DNA of 64,000 nt, taken from assembly GCA_965214205.1 (NCBI GenBank), contig OZ243941.1, positions 620,001 through 684,000 of the forward strand, given 5' to 3'. Source of the stretch: G963663315 sp965214205 (GTDB lineage: Bacteria > Pseudomonadota > Gammaproteobacteria > Arenicellales > Poriferihabitantaceae). The translations under genes and the position numbers were made by a program. Shown here piece by piece: positions 25,135 through 33,623 of this stretch; within the stretch, counting starts at the first letter, position 1, and the number at the start of each line of letters is the position of its first letter. The notes under the pieces were generated by a model, which was not told the DNA's origin, ran no database searches, and was given only the letters and a program-made list of their open reading frames with translations.

Positions 25135-25412
25135 GCCGCGGCACGGAAAAAACAGTAGTCGTCATCGCGCGCCGGGACCCGGTCGAAGCGATGCGTGTGG
25201 CCGCCGGTATCACCGTATTCGGCCACCATGTTTCACTGGTGTTCGCCCATGGCCTGCTGGAATTGTCACCGGAGGTCGTGGAAGGCGCCGAACTGCTCGA
25301 ACTGGCGGAGGTGGCGCCGTTCTCTTTATTCGATGATCCCGAAGTTCCGGATTTGCCCGCGCATTCGTTTGCCGGCCTGCTGGAAAAATCGGACGCGGTT
25401 ATCAACGTTTGA
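25131..25412 (+). CDS. DsrF/TusC-like protein
   Basis: 93 residues: TVVVIARRDPVEAMRVAAGITVFGHHVSLVF at the start resembles the first strand-helix-strand of DsrF/TusC, and PAHSFAGLLEKSDAVINV resembles the family end. There is no cysteine, so if it is in the family it is a structural partner rather than a sulfur carrier. It starts inside the previous stop codon (ATGA). With its two neighbours it forms a small three-gene set like dsrEFH/tusDCB. Confidence 0.6.
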   Translation: MSRGTEKTVVVIARRDPVEAMRVAAGITVFGHHVSLVFAHGLLELSPEVVEGAELLELAEVAPFSLFDDPEVPDLPAHSFAGLLEKSDAVINV

Positions 25413-25419
25413 ATCTGGC

Positions 25420-25620
25420 ATGTCTGCTGAAAGCAAATCCACAATTCTGGTTCTTGAAACAGGATTTTATGACCGGAATAACGCACCCGCCGCCTTGCGG
25501 GAACTCGGCGGGAACCTGCTTGTCACCGAGGTCGCCGCAAACCCTGAAACGGCAAAACCAAGCGATTGGGATTCAATATTGCAAGCAATACTGAGTCATA
25601 ATCGATGTATAACGCTCTGA
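25420..25620 (+). CDS. Small DsrH/TusB-like protein
   Basis: 66 residues. STILVLETGFY could be the first strand, and the ending SILQAILSHNRCITL resembles the DsrH/TusB C-terminus, where FVxLxxxHxxxxSW is usual. One cysteine lies four residues before the end. It is shorter than TusB (95 residues) and the assignment rests mainly on position after two DsrE/F-like genes and on the C-terminal pattern. Confidence 0.45.
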   Translation: MSAESKSTILVLETGFYDRNNAPAALRELGGNLLVTEVAANPETAKPSDWDSILQAILSHNRCITL

Positions 25621-25651
25621 ACAAAGAGCCTACCAATATGAGGAGAAGACG

Positions 25652-26581
25652 ATGAAAAATCTTGTAAAAATAATTGCGCTGTCCGGCGCGTTGGGTGTCA
25701 GCCTGACCGCCCTGGCTGCCGAGCCGATCGTTGACGCGGCCTGGGTCAAGGCGCGTTCATGCGACGAAAATGTACGCGTGCTGGATGTCCGGAACCGGCT
25801 GGATGGCGGTTCGAAAACCGATTATCTGAAGGGACATATCCCTTGTGCCGTGCATACCGATTACCTGAAAGACGGCTGGCGGTCGGCGGTCGGCGGTGTT
25901 CCGGGGCAACTTTCCAGCCCGGATGACCTGGCAAAAATCATCGGCGGTCTGGGTATTGACAATGATACTCATGTGGTGATTTCCCATAATGGCAAGAACG
26001 CGCTGGACATGGGCAGCGCCACCCGCATCTATTGGACTTTCAAGGTGCTGGGGCATGATCAGGTGTCCATCCTGAACGGGGGCTACCGCGGCTACGCCAG
26101 TGATTCGGACAATGAAATTGAAAAAGGCAACAACAAGCCCGAAGCCAAAACATTTACCGTTTCACTGCGTCCTGAGATGATTGCCACCAAGGAGGATGTG
26201 AAAATGGCGATAGATGACGGCGCCACCACATTGGTTGACATTCGCCCCACACATCAGTATCTGGGCGTCAATCGCCACCCAAGGTCAAAACGCTTCGGCA
26301 CCATTCCGACCGCTAAAAGCTTTCCCGAAAGCTGGGCGACCGCGAATGGCGGCGGCTCCTTTCGCAGTGTTGAAGACCTGAAACAACTGTATGCCGCGGC
26401 TGGTCTGGAAACAGGCGGGAAACAGATCAACTTCTGCAATACCGGACACTGGGCCTCGCTGGGGTGGTTTGTTTCCCACGAGCTGATCGGCAACAAGGAA
26501 GCGACCCTGTATGACGGTTCGATGGTCGAGTGGAGCGCTGACGAAAGCCTGCCGATGGACCGACAGGTAATACTTGAGTAA
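25652..26581 (+). CDS. Periplasmic sulfurtransferase (two-domain rhodanese)
   Basis: 309 residues with a Sec signal peptide (about 1-22, cleaved at LAA-E). Two rhodanese domains follow: the first (about 25-150) has DVRN and HIPCAV but no catalytic loop cysteine, the second has VDIRPTHQYLG and the active loop CNTGHWAS with Cys262. It would move sulfane sulfur from thiosulfate or a persulfide in the periplasm. A strong GAGGAG ribosome site precedes ATG 25652, suggesting it is the most highly expressed protein of the cluster. Its stop overlaps the cytochrome gene. Confidence 0.85.
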   Translation: MKNLVKIIALSGALGVSLTALAAEPIVDAAWVKARSCDENVRVLDVRNRLDGGSKTDYLKGHIPCAVHTDYLKDGWRSAVGGVPGQLSSPDDLAKIIGGLGIDNDTHVVISHNGKNALDMGSATRIYWTFKVLGHDQVSILNGGYRGYASDSDNEIEKGNNKPEAKTFTVSLRPEMIATKEDVKMAIDDGATTLVDIRPTHQYLGVNRHPRSKRFGTIPTAKSFPESWATANGGGSFRSVEDLKQLYAAAGLETGGKQINFCNTGHWASLGWFVSHELIGNKEATLYDGSMVEWSADESLPMDRQVILE

Positions 26582-27245
26582 TGCCATTCGGGCGCTTTGC
26601 CTGATCCTGGTTTCTGTGGCTCCAGTTCCAGTTGGAGCCGCAGAACCTGCCCGGAGCCTGAACAACAGCCTGTCATGCCCCGCTGAATTACTGGTTTTGC
26701 AGTCTGATGTGAGGCAGTACCGGGAAACGGATAACCACAACCCCAGGAAAATCGGCCTTGAGAACCGGATCCGGGTTGGGTTATCCACTCTGGCTGTGAT
26801 TTGTCGGCAATATCTGGATGCCCGGCAGGCAGGGCGAACAAACCATACCGCCAACGATCCGGATTTTATTGTCGGCATTCGTCACCTGACGACGGATTTT
26901 ACCGGCAACAGAATCGAGTCGTTCGAAAACCGGATCAAAACCCTGATCGAGCGGGCGCCGCTGCCGTTACAGACTTTCCGGATTGACCAGGAGGGGCCTG
27001 ATGACGAAATTCAGGCTGGCGAAATTTATCGACAGTATTGCCACGGATGCCACTTGAACACGGACCCGTCAAGCCCCAATCCGGCGCAGGACTTGGCGGA
27101 TATGGCCAGACAACTGCCTGAAAACGAATTTATCGCTCGTGTATGGTTGGGGGTCAAGGGCACCCCGGAAATCGGTCTGTCAAATCCGCTCACCCCGCTT
27201 GAAATCAGCGCCATGCGGCGGTATTTACGATCCCTGACCAAATGA
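26574..27245 (+). CDS. Periplasmic c-type cytochrome
   Basis: 223 residues from a TTG start that overlaps the sulfurtransferase end; a signal peptide (about 1-22, ending VGAA) follows at once, which supports that start. One haem-binding CHGCH is at Cys156-Cys159-His160, near a C-terminal Met-containing SAMRRYLRSL helix typical of mono-haem cytochrome c domains. The N-terminal 130 residues match nothing I recognise. It probably accepts electrons from oxidation of a sulfur intermediate handled by the adjacent sulfurtransferase (inference from context). Confidence 0.8.
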   Translation: MSNAIRALCLILVSVAPVPVGAAEPARSLNNSLSCPAELLVLQSDVRQYRETDNHNPRKIGLENRIRVGLSTLAVICRQYLDARQAGRTNHTANDPDFIVGIRHLTTDFTGNRIESFENRIKTLIERAPLPLQTFRIDQEGPDDEIQAGEIYRQYCHGCHLNTDPSSPNPAQDLADMARQLPENEFIARVWLGVKGTPEIGLSNPLTPLEISAMRRYLRSLTK

Positions 27246-27589
27246 ACCCGATCATCCCGACCATTGAAACTGAAGATTTTCTGGATGTCGCCATCCATAC
27301 CGGCACGGTGCTCTCCGCCAGAGCCAGCTCGAAAGCGCGTAATCCCGCTTATGTGCTGGAGGTCGATTTCGGTGGCAGTCTGGGGATCAAAACCACCTCT
27401 GCGCAGATTACCGACTGTTATCGTGTCGAGGACCTGCCGGGCGCCCAGGTGGTGGCCGTAACCAATTTCAAGCCGCTGCGGGTGGCGGGGGTAAAATCGG
27501 AAGTACTGGTCCTGGGCGCGATGACAGCCGATGGCGTGGTTTTGCTGAAACCCGAAAGACCGGTGGCGAACGGAACGCGGGTCGGATAA
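27242..27589 (+). CDS. tRNA-binding-domain protein (CsaA-like)
   Basis: 115 residues forming one EMAP/Arc1p-type OB fold: FLDVAIHTGTVLSA, KARNPAYVLEVDFGG, QVVAVTNFKPLRVAG and SEVLVLGA are the family steps. CsaA has been described as a chaperone-like protein with tRNA-binding fold. Its ATG overlaps the cytochrome stop (ATGA), so it is translated with the sulfur operon although a functional link is not obvious. Confidence 0.85.
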   Translation: MNPIIPTIETEDFLDVAIHTGTVLSARASSKARNPAYVLEVDFGGSLGIKTTSAQITDCYRVEDLPGAQVVAVTNFKPLRVAGVKSEVLVLGAMTADGVVLLKPERPVANGTRVG

Positions 27590-27674
27590 TCCGGCCCTGT
27601 CATTTTTCAGGCGCGCCGTATCCTTCCGCCTTCCGGTTCGGGCTGAAAACAGGCCTTCCTTCAGGTGATCTTTT

Positions 27675-27703
27675 TGCGGTGAACGCCTGACCGGTTCACC
27701 GCA
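27675..27703. terminator. Hairpin between convergent genes (1)
   Basis: TGCGGTGAAC and GTTCACCGCA form a perfect ten-pair stem around a nine-base loop, between the CsaA-like gene and the convergent cold-shock gene. No T-run follows on either strand, so it is not a classical intrinsic terminator. Confidence 0.4.
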
Positions 27704-27711
27704 GAGGTTTA

Positions 27712-27740
27712 TCTATGGCCTGGTCAAACCGGGCCATAGA
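27712..27740. terminator. Hairpin directly after the cold-shock gene (2)
   Basis: TCTATGGCC and GGCCATAGA pair, extended by a T-G wobble and GG/CC to twelve pairs around TCAAA. It begins two bases after the cold-shock gene stop on the minus strand, so it probably ends or protects that transcript. A T-run is absent. Confidence 0.45.
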
Positions 27741-27742
27741 AA

Positions 27743-27955
27743 CTAAACGGGGGTAACGTTATCCGCCTGGGGGCCTTTTTCCCCATTGGTTATTTCAAAC
27801 GTTACTTGCTGGCCATCGTATAATGTTTTCCTGCCTTCGCCATTGATTGCGCGATAATGGACAAAAACATCTGTTTCCCCTTCTCTCTCGATAAAGCCAA
27901 AACCCTTGGCATCGTTAAACCATTTTACGGTTCCGGTTACCAGATTACCTGACAT
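27743..27955 (-). CDS. Cold-shock protein, CspA family
   Basis: 70 residues. Single-stranded nucleic-acid-binding OB fold with RNP1 KGFGFIER and RNP2 DVFVHYRAI; GTVKWFNDAKGFGFI is the canonical start. Acts as RNA chaperone; whether it is cold-induced cannot be read from the protein. A clear AAGAGG ribosome site lies before ATG 27955, and the leader upstream is long and foldable. Confidence 0.93.
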   Translation of the reverse strand: MSGNLVTGTVKWFNDAKGFGFIEREGETDVFVHYRAINGEGRKTLYDGQQVTFEITNGEKGPQADNVTPV

Positions 27956-28090
27956 ACTAACCTCTTACTTCTATGAATGAGCCGCTTGGCGGCTGAAAAA
28001 GCCAACTTTCCGATAAAGCCGTCTTCGAACAATACGGAAAGATATCCAAACGATTTCATCACCGTATTCGGGCGGGAGTGTAGCACCTTT
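27956..28090 (-). promoter_or_regulatory. Structured 5' leader of the cold-shock gene
   Basis: Two dyads lie in the 218-base gap after proS: AATACGG/CCGTATT (28031-28068) and AGCCGC-TTG-GCGGCT (27980-27994), the latter about 25 bases before the start codon. A weak -10 candidate (TACACT on the minus strand) sits just upstream near 28080. Long structured leaders are usual for cspA-type genes and can act as cold-sensing switches. Confidence 0.4.
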
Positions 28091-28173
28091 ACAAACAATG
28101 TAATAAGTTTTTTTAACATCCTGATTAGTCAACGGTAAATTAAATTTAAAGAAGACCCAGGGGCAGATTATCG

Positions 28174-29886
28174 TCAATTCAGCCCAGTCAGGGCGCTGAC
28201 CAGCGATTCGACCGGGATATTTTCATCCCGGCCGGATGCCCGATGGTGATACTCAACGACCCCGCGCTCGAGACCACGCTGACCTACTGTGACCCGATGA
28301 GGGATGCCCAGCAACTCCATATCGGCAAACATCACACCGGGCCTTTCGTCCCGGTTATCCAGCAACACCTCAAAACCGGCCTGCTGTAATTCCCGGTAAA
28401 GCGCATTGACCGTATCGCGTATGCGTTCCGATTTCTTGATGCCGACCGGGACAATGGCGACCTGAAAGGGGGCAATCGATTCGGGCCAGATAATACCCTT
28501 GTCATCGTGATTCTGTTCAATCGCGGCGGCGATGACGCGGGTAACGCCAATTCCATAACATCCCATTTCCATTTCGACTTTCCGACCAGTTTCATCAAGA
28601 ACCGTGGCGCCCATCGCCCTGCTGTATTTTGTACCCAGTTGAAAAATATGTCCGACCTCAACCCCCCGGGCGATGGTGATTGCGCCATCCCCATCCGGGC
28701 TCGGGTCGCCTTCCACCACATTCCGGATATCCGCCACCTCACCCGGTTTGACATCCCGGTCCCAGTTGATACCGAAATAATGCTTGTCGTCGATATTCGC
28801 TCCCGCGCCGAAGTCAGACATTTCGGCGACACTCCGGTCCACAATAAACGGGATGGACAGGTTGACCGGTCCCAGCGAACCGGGGCCCGCTCCGATCACA
28901 TCCCTGATCACTTCTTTATCGGCCATTTTCAGTGGCGAGGCGACCTGCCGGAGCTTTTCAGCCTTGACCGGGTTAAGCTCATGATCTCCCCGGACCAGTA
29001 ACGCAACCACCGGGGATTCGCACTGGTCTGACGCCACCACCACCAGCGTCTTGATGGTTTTCTCTATCGGTAAATTGAATCTTTCAACCAGATCGGCTAT
29101 TGTTTTCACATCGGGTGTTTCAACCAGTTCCATTTCTTTCGTGGCAGGACCGCGCTTCGCCCCGGTCGTCACGGCTTCGGCCAAATCGACATTCGCGGCG
29201 TACCGGCCATTACTGGAAAAGGCGATCGCGTCTTCCCCCGAATCCGCCAACACATGAAACTCATGGGAGGTATCGCCGCCAATACTCCCTGAGTCTGCGG
29301 CCACAACGCGGTAACGCAATCCCAGACGATCAAAGATCGCGCAATATGTCTGATACATGACATCGTAGGTTTGCTGGAGTGAGGCCTGATCTGTATGAAA
29401 GGAATAGGCGTCCTTCATGATGAATTCACGTCCGCGCATGACCCCGAACCGGGGCCGGATCTCGTCTCTGAACTTGGTCTGTATCTGATAGAAGTTCATC
29501 GGTAATTGACGGTAGCTCCGGATCTCGTTTTTGACCAGCGAGGTGATAATCTCCTCATGGGTTGGCCCAAGGCAAAAATCCCGCCCGTGACGGTCCTTCA
29601 GCCGCAATAATTCAGGGCCGTACTCCTGCCATCGACCCGACACGCTCCAGAGTTCCGCAGGCTGGACGCCCGGCAACAACACCTGCTGGGCGCCCGAACG
29701 GTCCATTTCCTCGCGCACAATAGCCTCGACCTTGCGTAATACCCGCATCCCCAAAGGCAGCCAACTGTAAATCCCTGCCGCCGTCCTGCGAATCAATCCC
29801 GCCCGCAACATGAGCTTGTGGGATATGACTTCCGCGTCAGCCGGTGTTTCCTTCAGGGTTGCCAGTAACAGTTTTGTGGTACGCAT
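28174..29886 (-). CDS. proS: Prolyl-tRNA synthetase, bacterial type
   Basis: 570 residues. Class II motifs are all visible: motif 1 region GLIRRTAAGIYSWLPLG, motif 2 FRDEIRPRFGVMRGREFIMKDAYSFH, and motif 3 GCYGIGVTRVIAA. The central part (about 225-385) is the editing (INS) domain of bacterial ProS that clears Ala-tRNA(Pro), and an anticodon-binding domain forms the end. Length and order match E. coli ProS. Confidence 0.96.
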   Translation of the reverse strand: MRTTKLLLATLKETPADAEVISHKLMLRAGLIRRTAAGIYSWLPLGMRVLRKVEAIVREEMDRSGAQQVLLPGVQPAELWSVSGRWQEYGPELLRLKDRHGRDFCLGPTHEEIITSLVKNEIRSYRQLPMNFYQIQTKFRDEIRPRFGVMRGREFIMKDAYSFHTDQASLQQTYDVMYQTYCAIFDRLGLRYRVVAADSGSIGGDTSHEFHVLADSGEDAIAFSSNGRYAANVDLAEAVTTGAKRGPATKEMELVETPDVKTIADLVERFNLPIEKTIKTLVVVASDQCESPVVALLVRGDHELNPVKAEKLRQVASPLKMADKEVIRDVIGAGPGSLGPVNLSIPFIVDRSVAEMSDFGAGANIDDKHYFGINWDRDVKPGEVADIRNVVEGDPSPDGDGAITIARGVEVGHIFQLGTKYSRAMGATVLDETGRKVEMEMGCYGIGVTRVIAAAIEQNHDDKGIIWPESIAPFQVAIVPVGIKKSERIRDTVNALYRELQQAGFEVLLDNRDERPGVMFADMELLGIPHRVTVGQRGLERGVVEYHHRASGRDENIPVESLVSALTGLN

Positions 29887-29978
29887 GAGCTTTGTAAATG
29901 AACGGCAGGTGTTGTTTTGGAGGGGTTATACTTGCATTTCACGATAGATGCAAACACCGTGACCCGGTCCGTTCTTCA

Positions 29979-30953
29979 TCAGACAGCGGTAAACGACTCG
30001 CGGAAAAAACGCAGCCAGTTCAGTCCCATTACTTTTTCGATCTCTTCGCGGGTCAGCCCGGCTTGCTCCAAACCATTGATAATATTACAAAAATGAGTCG
30101 AGTTGCCAAACCATTCCGGTTGCGCGGGCCAACCGGCGTTGGAGGCTGTCCCTTCACCATAGTCGGTGACCTTGCTCCAGCGGCCGTTCCGCATCCAGGT
30201 TACGACTGAATCCGGCTGATCCTGGCATAAGTCCGAGCCGATACCGATGTGGTCAATACCGATTAGCGAAGCGGTATCGGCAACCATGTTGCAAAACTCC
30301 CGCAGGGTGCAATCCGGTCCTCCCTTCAGATGAAACGGATACAGACTGAAGCCCAGCATGCCCCCGCTCTGCCCAAGCGCCTTCAACACGGTGTCCGATT
30401 TGTTGCGCAGGGCCGGTTCGAAAGAGGACGGATTCGCATGGGTAATGGCGATCGGGCGATCGGAAATTTCAATGGCTTCCAGAGTGGACCGCTCGGCGCT
30501 GTGTGACATGTCCACAACCATGCCGACCCGATTCATTTCCTGGATTACCTGCCTGCCAAAACGGGTGATCCCCGGGTCGTTCTGTTCATAGCAGCCGGTC
30601 GCGAGCAGGCTCTGATTGTTATAGCTGAGCTGCATGAAACGCACTCCGAGCATGTGAAAAATTTCCACCAGTTGATAGTCATCCTCAATCGGAGAGCAAT
30701 TCTGGAAACCGAACACAACGGCTATCCGGTTGTTTTTTTTCGCGTCCAGAACCGCTTCCGCGCAATCTGCCTTGACAATCAGGTCTCCATGCCGCTCGAA
30801 CAGTCTGTTCCATTCGCCGATATTTCTCAGAGCTTCAACGCAGGTCTCATGATACGCAATCGTGACATGGACACAGTTCAGACCGCCTTCGCGCATCTGT
30901 TCAAAGATTTTCCGACTCCAGTTGGAATACTGCAATCCATCAACAATCAACAT
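29979..30953 (-). CDS. Membrane-dipeptidase-like protein (M19) with altered metal site
   Basis: 324 residues with the TIM-barrel outline of renal dipeptidase: MSHSAERS (about 151-158) and ITHANPSS supply the two later histidines, and GIGSDLCQD the C-terminal aspartate region. The N-terminal metal motif HxD is replaced by DGLQYSNW, and the bridging glutamate site reads FGFQNC. A similar variant is known to me next to dimethylglycine catabolism genes in Pseudomonas, so the normal dipeptidase reaction is doubtful. It is four bases downstream of the aldehyde dehydrogenase gene. Confidence 0.75.
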   Translation of the reverse strand: MLIVDGLQYSNWSRKIFEQMREGGLNCVHVTIAYHETCVEALRNIGEWNRLFERHGDLIVKADCAEAVLDAKKNNRIAVVFGFQNCSPIEDDYQLVEIFHMLGVRFMQLSYNNQSLLATGCYEQNDPGITRFGRQVIQEMNRVGMVVDMSHSAERSTLEAIEISDRPIAITHANPSSFEPALRNKSDTVLKALGQSGGMLGFSLYPFHLKGGPDCTLREFCNMVADTASLIGIDHIGIGSDLCQDQPDSVVTWMRNGRWSKVTDYGEGTASNAGWPAQPEWFGNSTHFCNIINGLEQAGLTREEIEKVMGLNWLRFFRESFTAV

Positions 30954-30957
30954 GGCC

Positions 30958-32397
30958 TTACGCTTTCTGGTAGGTGGTTTTCACCTGTGTATAAAATTCA
31001 GCGGCATACTGTCCCTGTTCGCGAGAGCCGAAACTGGAGTCTTTTCTGCCGCCGAAAGGTACATGATAATCGGTCCCTGAAGTCGGCAGGTTGACCATGA
31101 CACAGCCGGTTGACGAGTGTTTCCTGAAATGACTGGCATGGAAGAGAGACCGGGTGATGATGCTGGAGGTCAATCCGAATGGGGTGTCATTGGCCAGCCC
31201 CAGCGCGTGGTCATAATCCTCCGCCCGGATCACACAGGTGATCGGCCCGAACACTTCCTCCCTGTTGATTTGCATCGCGTTGTCGCCGTTGATGAACAAC
31301 GCCGGTTTCATATAGTATCCCGGGGTAGACAATTCAACACGTTCCCCGCCGCACACCAGTTCCGCGCCCTCCTGTTCGCCAATCGCCAGATACCGCTGAT
31401 TCTGGTCTAATTGTGTCTGGTCCACAACTGGACCAATATTGGTCCTTTGGTCCAGAGCATGGCCGATGACCAGCCCGCCCATGGCTTTTTGCATGGCTTC
31501 GACGAATTGGTCATGGACTCCCTTGGTGACAATAATCCGGGACGACGCCGTACATTTTTGGCCGGTACTGAAGAACGCTCCGTTGACCGCGCACGCTACC
31601 GCGGTATCCAGGTCCGCGTCATCCAGGATAACCAGAGGGTTTTTACTGCCCATCTCCATTTGCGCCTTGGTCAGGTTTTCCGCCGCCGCTCCCGCAATTC
31701 TCCGGCCAGTCGCGAGTGAGCCGGTAAAAGTGATGGCGTCAATGCCGCTGGAGGTAATCAACGCCTCACCAACCGACCGACCGCTGCCGAGCGTCATGTT
31801 CACCAGGCCATCGGGCAGTTCCTGGTCGGCGATAATCTCCATTAGCGCAACCGCGCTGGCTGGCGTCAGGTTAGCCGGTTTCCAGACCACAGCATTCCCG
31901 TAGGCAATGGCCGGCGCAATTTTCCAGCAGGGCAACGCGGTCGGGAAATTCCAGGGCGTAATCACGCCAACCACGCCAACCGGCTCCCGGGTCACCAGAA
32001 CCTCGACTCCGGGGCGGACAGAGTCACAAATGTCCCCCATCTGGCGCAGCGCTTGCGCCGCGTAGTATGTGAAAAATTGCCCGGCGCGATAGACCTCTCC
32101 CTTTCCTTCGGGCAGGGTCTTGCCTTCCTCCCGGCACAGCAGTTCACCCAATTCCGCGGAACCGTCCATCAGGGCCTGGCCTATCGCCATCAACACGTTG
32201 TAACGCTGCTCCAACCCGCTGCCGGCCCAGACAACCTGTGCCCCGCGGGCCGCGTCGATCGCCTCTGCAACCTGCGTCGCGCTAGCTTGGGCAAACTCAC
32301 CGACCACGTCCCGGGTGTCTGACGGATTCACATCCGCTATTCTGTCAATCCCATCGACCCATCGGCCGTTGATGTAGTTCCGTGTTTCCATTGCCAT
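30958..32397 (-). CDS. NAD(P)-dependent aldehyde dehydrogenase
   Basis: 479 residues. Catalytic residues are all present: Asn150 in TPWNFP, Lys173 in KPANLTPAS, Glu249 in EMGSKNP and the nucleophile Cys282 in GQKCTASSR. The KPANLTPAS and MGSKNP patterns recall alpha-ketoglutaric semialdehyde dehydrogenases, the last enzyme of hydroxyproline and pentose/glucarate routes, but the family is too similar inside to be certain. Divergent from the Ldh-type reductase and co-directional with the dipeptidase-like gene. Confidence 0.9.
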   Translation of the reverse strand: MAMETRNYINGRWVDGIDRIADVNPSDTRDVVGEFAQASATQVAEAIDAARGAQVVWAGSGLEQRYNVLMAIGQALMDGSAELGELLCREEGKTLPEGKGEVYRAGQFFTYYAAQALRQMGDICDSVRPGVEVLVTREPVGVVGVITPWNFPTALPCWKIAPAIAYGNAVVWKPANLTPASAVALMEIIADQELPDGLVNMTLGSGRSVGEALITSSGIDAITFTGSLATGRRIAGAAAENLTKAQMEMGSKNPLVILDDADLDTAVACAVNGAFFSTGQKCTASSRIIVTKGVHDQFVEAMQKAMGGLVIGHALDQRTNIGPVVDQTQLDQNQRYLAIGEQEGAELVCGGERVELSTPGYYMKPALFINGDNAMQINREEVFGPITCVIRAEDYDHALGLANDTPFGLTSSIITRSLFHASHFRKHSSTGCVMVNLPTSGTDYHVPFGGRKDSSFGSREQGQYAAEFYTQVKTTYQKA

Positions 32398-32581
32398 CAG
32401 GATACCTGTTGCCCGCGTGATTGAATTCGCGTTGATGATACCGCGAATCTTCTGGATTACAACCTCGACAGCCGTTGGTCGGGGAATTGATTATTAAACA
32501 GTCATGTCCCACAATCGCTTCAGACCAGGAAACACGCCGCAAAATGCAAAAGACCACCAGCAACAGAAACGGAGCCGCAAA

Positions 32582-33589
32582 ATGAGTGCAATAACGCTTA
32601 CCCTCGAACAGGTTCATCAACTCGCCTTTGATACGCTCAGGGAAAATAACTGCAACGATGAAAACGCGGAAGCCGTGGCAGACACCATTACCGCCGCGGA
32701 ACGGGATTTCTGTCATGCCCATGGATTGTTCCGGCTTCCCGGATACGCCGCATCGCTGCAAAGCGGCAAAGTGAATGGCCACGCGCTGCCGAAACTGAAA
32801 AAGCTGGCGGCCGGCGTATTGCGTGTTGACGGGGATGACGGCTATGCGCCTTTGGCGCTGAAAAGCGCGCGCGACCCGCTGGTGGAGTGCGCCAGGCAGA
32901 ACGGCATCGCTGCGATGTCGCTGGTCAGAATCCATCACTTTGCCGCGCTTTGGGTGGAGATCGAGTCCCTGACCGAAAAAGGCCTGGCGGCAATGGCCTT
33001 CACCGCCTACACTCCTTCGGTGGCGCCAGCCGGAGGAACCAGACCGTTCTATGGAACCAATCCTATGGCGTTCGGCTGGCCGAGGCCAGACAGACCGCCT
33101 ATGGTATGGGACCAGGCTACGGCAACCCAGGCGCGGGGCGAAGTGATGATCGCCGCCCGCGAAGGGCATGAACTGCCGCCGGGTGTCGGGATCGACAAGG
33201 ACGGCAACCCGACCACCGACCCGAATCAGGTACTTGCGGGTTCCCTGTTGCCGTTTGGCGGATACAAGGGCGCATCCATCGCGTTGATGATCGAGTTGCT
33301 GGTGGGGCCATTGATCGGCGAACGCTGCAGTTTCGAAGCGGCGGCAGCGGATAACAAGGACGGCGGCCCGCCTCGCGGCGGTGAACTGCTGATCGCGATA
33401 GACCCTTCCAGGTTTGGCAATGCTGAAGACCCCTTTGCCCACGCTGACCGGCTTTTTGAGGCGCTGCTTGATCAGCCGGGAACCCGGCTGCCGGGCGAGC
33501 GCCGAGTTAAAAACCGTGAAATATCAGCAATTCAGGGAGTTACGGTTCCACAATCCCTGATGGATAAAATCCAAAGCCTCCGGACCTGA
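32582..33589 (+). CDS. Ldh-family (malate/lactate dehydrogenase-like) oxidoreductase
   Basis: 335 residues of the YbiC/DpkA type: HGLFRLPGYAASLQSG near residue 50, IHHFAALW (about 122-129), and FYGTNPMAFGWPRPD, then LLPFGGYKGASIALMIELL. Members reduce alpha-keto or cyclic imino acids with NAD(P)H, for example pyrroline-2-carboxylate. ATG 32582 has GGAG eight bases upstream; an earlier in-frame start at 32504 adds a polar, non-conserved stretch. With the adjacent aldehyde dehydrogenase this suggests imino-acid (proline-type) catabolism. Confidence 0.87.
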   Translation: MSAITLTLEQVHQLAFDTLRENNCNDENAEAVADTITAAERDFCHAHGLFRLPGYAASLQSGKVNGHALPKLKKLAAGVLRVDGDDGYAPLALKSARDPLVECARQNGIAAMSLVRIHHFAALWVEIESLTEKGLAAMAFTAYTPSVAPAGGTRPFYGTNPMAFGWPRPDRPPMVWDQATATQARGEVMIAAREGHELPPGVGIDKDGNPTTDPNQVLAGSLLPFGGYKGASIALMIELLVGPLIGERCSFEAAAADNKDGGPPRGGELLIAIDPSRFGNAEDPFAHADRLFEALLDQPGTRLPGERRVKNREISAIQGVTVPQSLMDKIQSLRT

Positions 33590-33623
33590 CGACCATTGTC
33601 CGCAACAGGAGACGAAGGGAGAA

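Noticed and set aside
27675..27740. Pair of intrinsic terminators
   Set aside because: The stems are strong but no T-run follows on either strand, so they are reported only as low-confidence hairpins.
32345..33442. Open frame of 365 codons opposite the Ldh-type gene
   Set aside because: Arg/Gln/His-rich antisense composition, while the other strand carries a clear enzyme.
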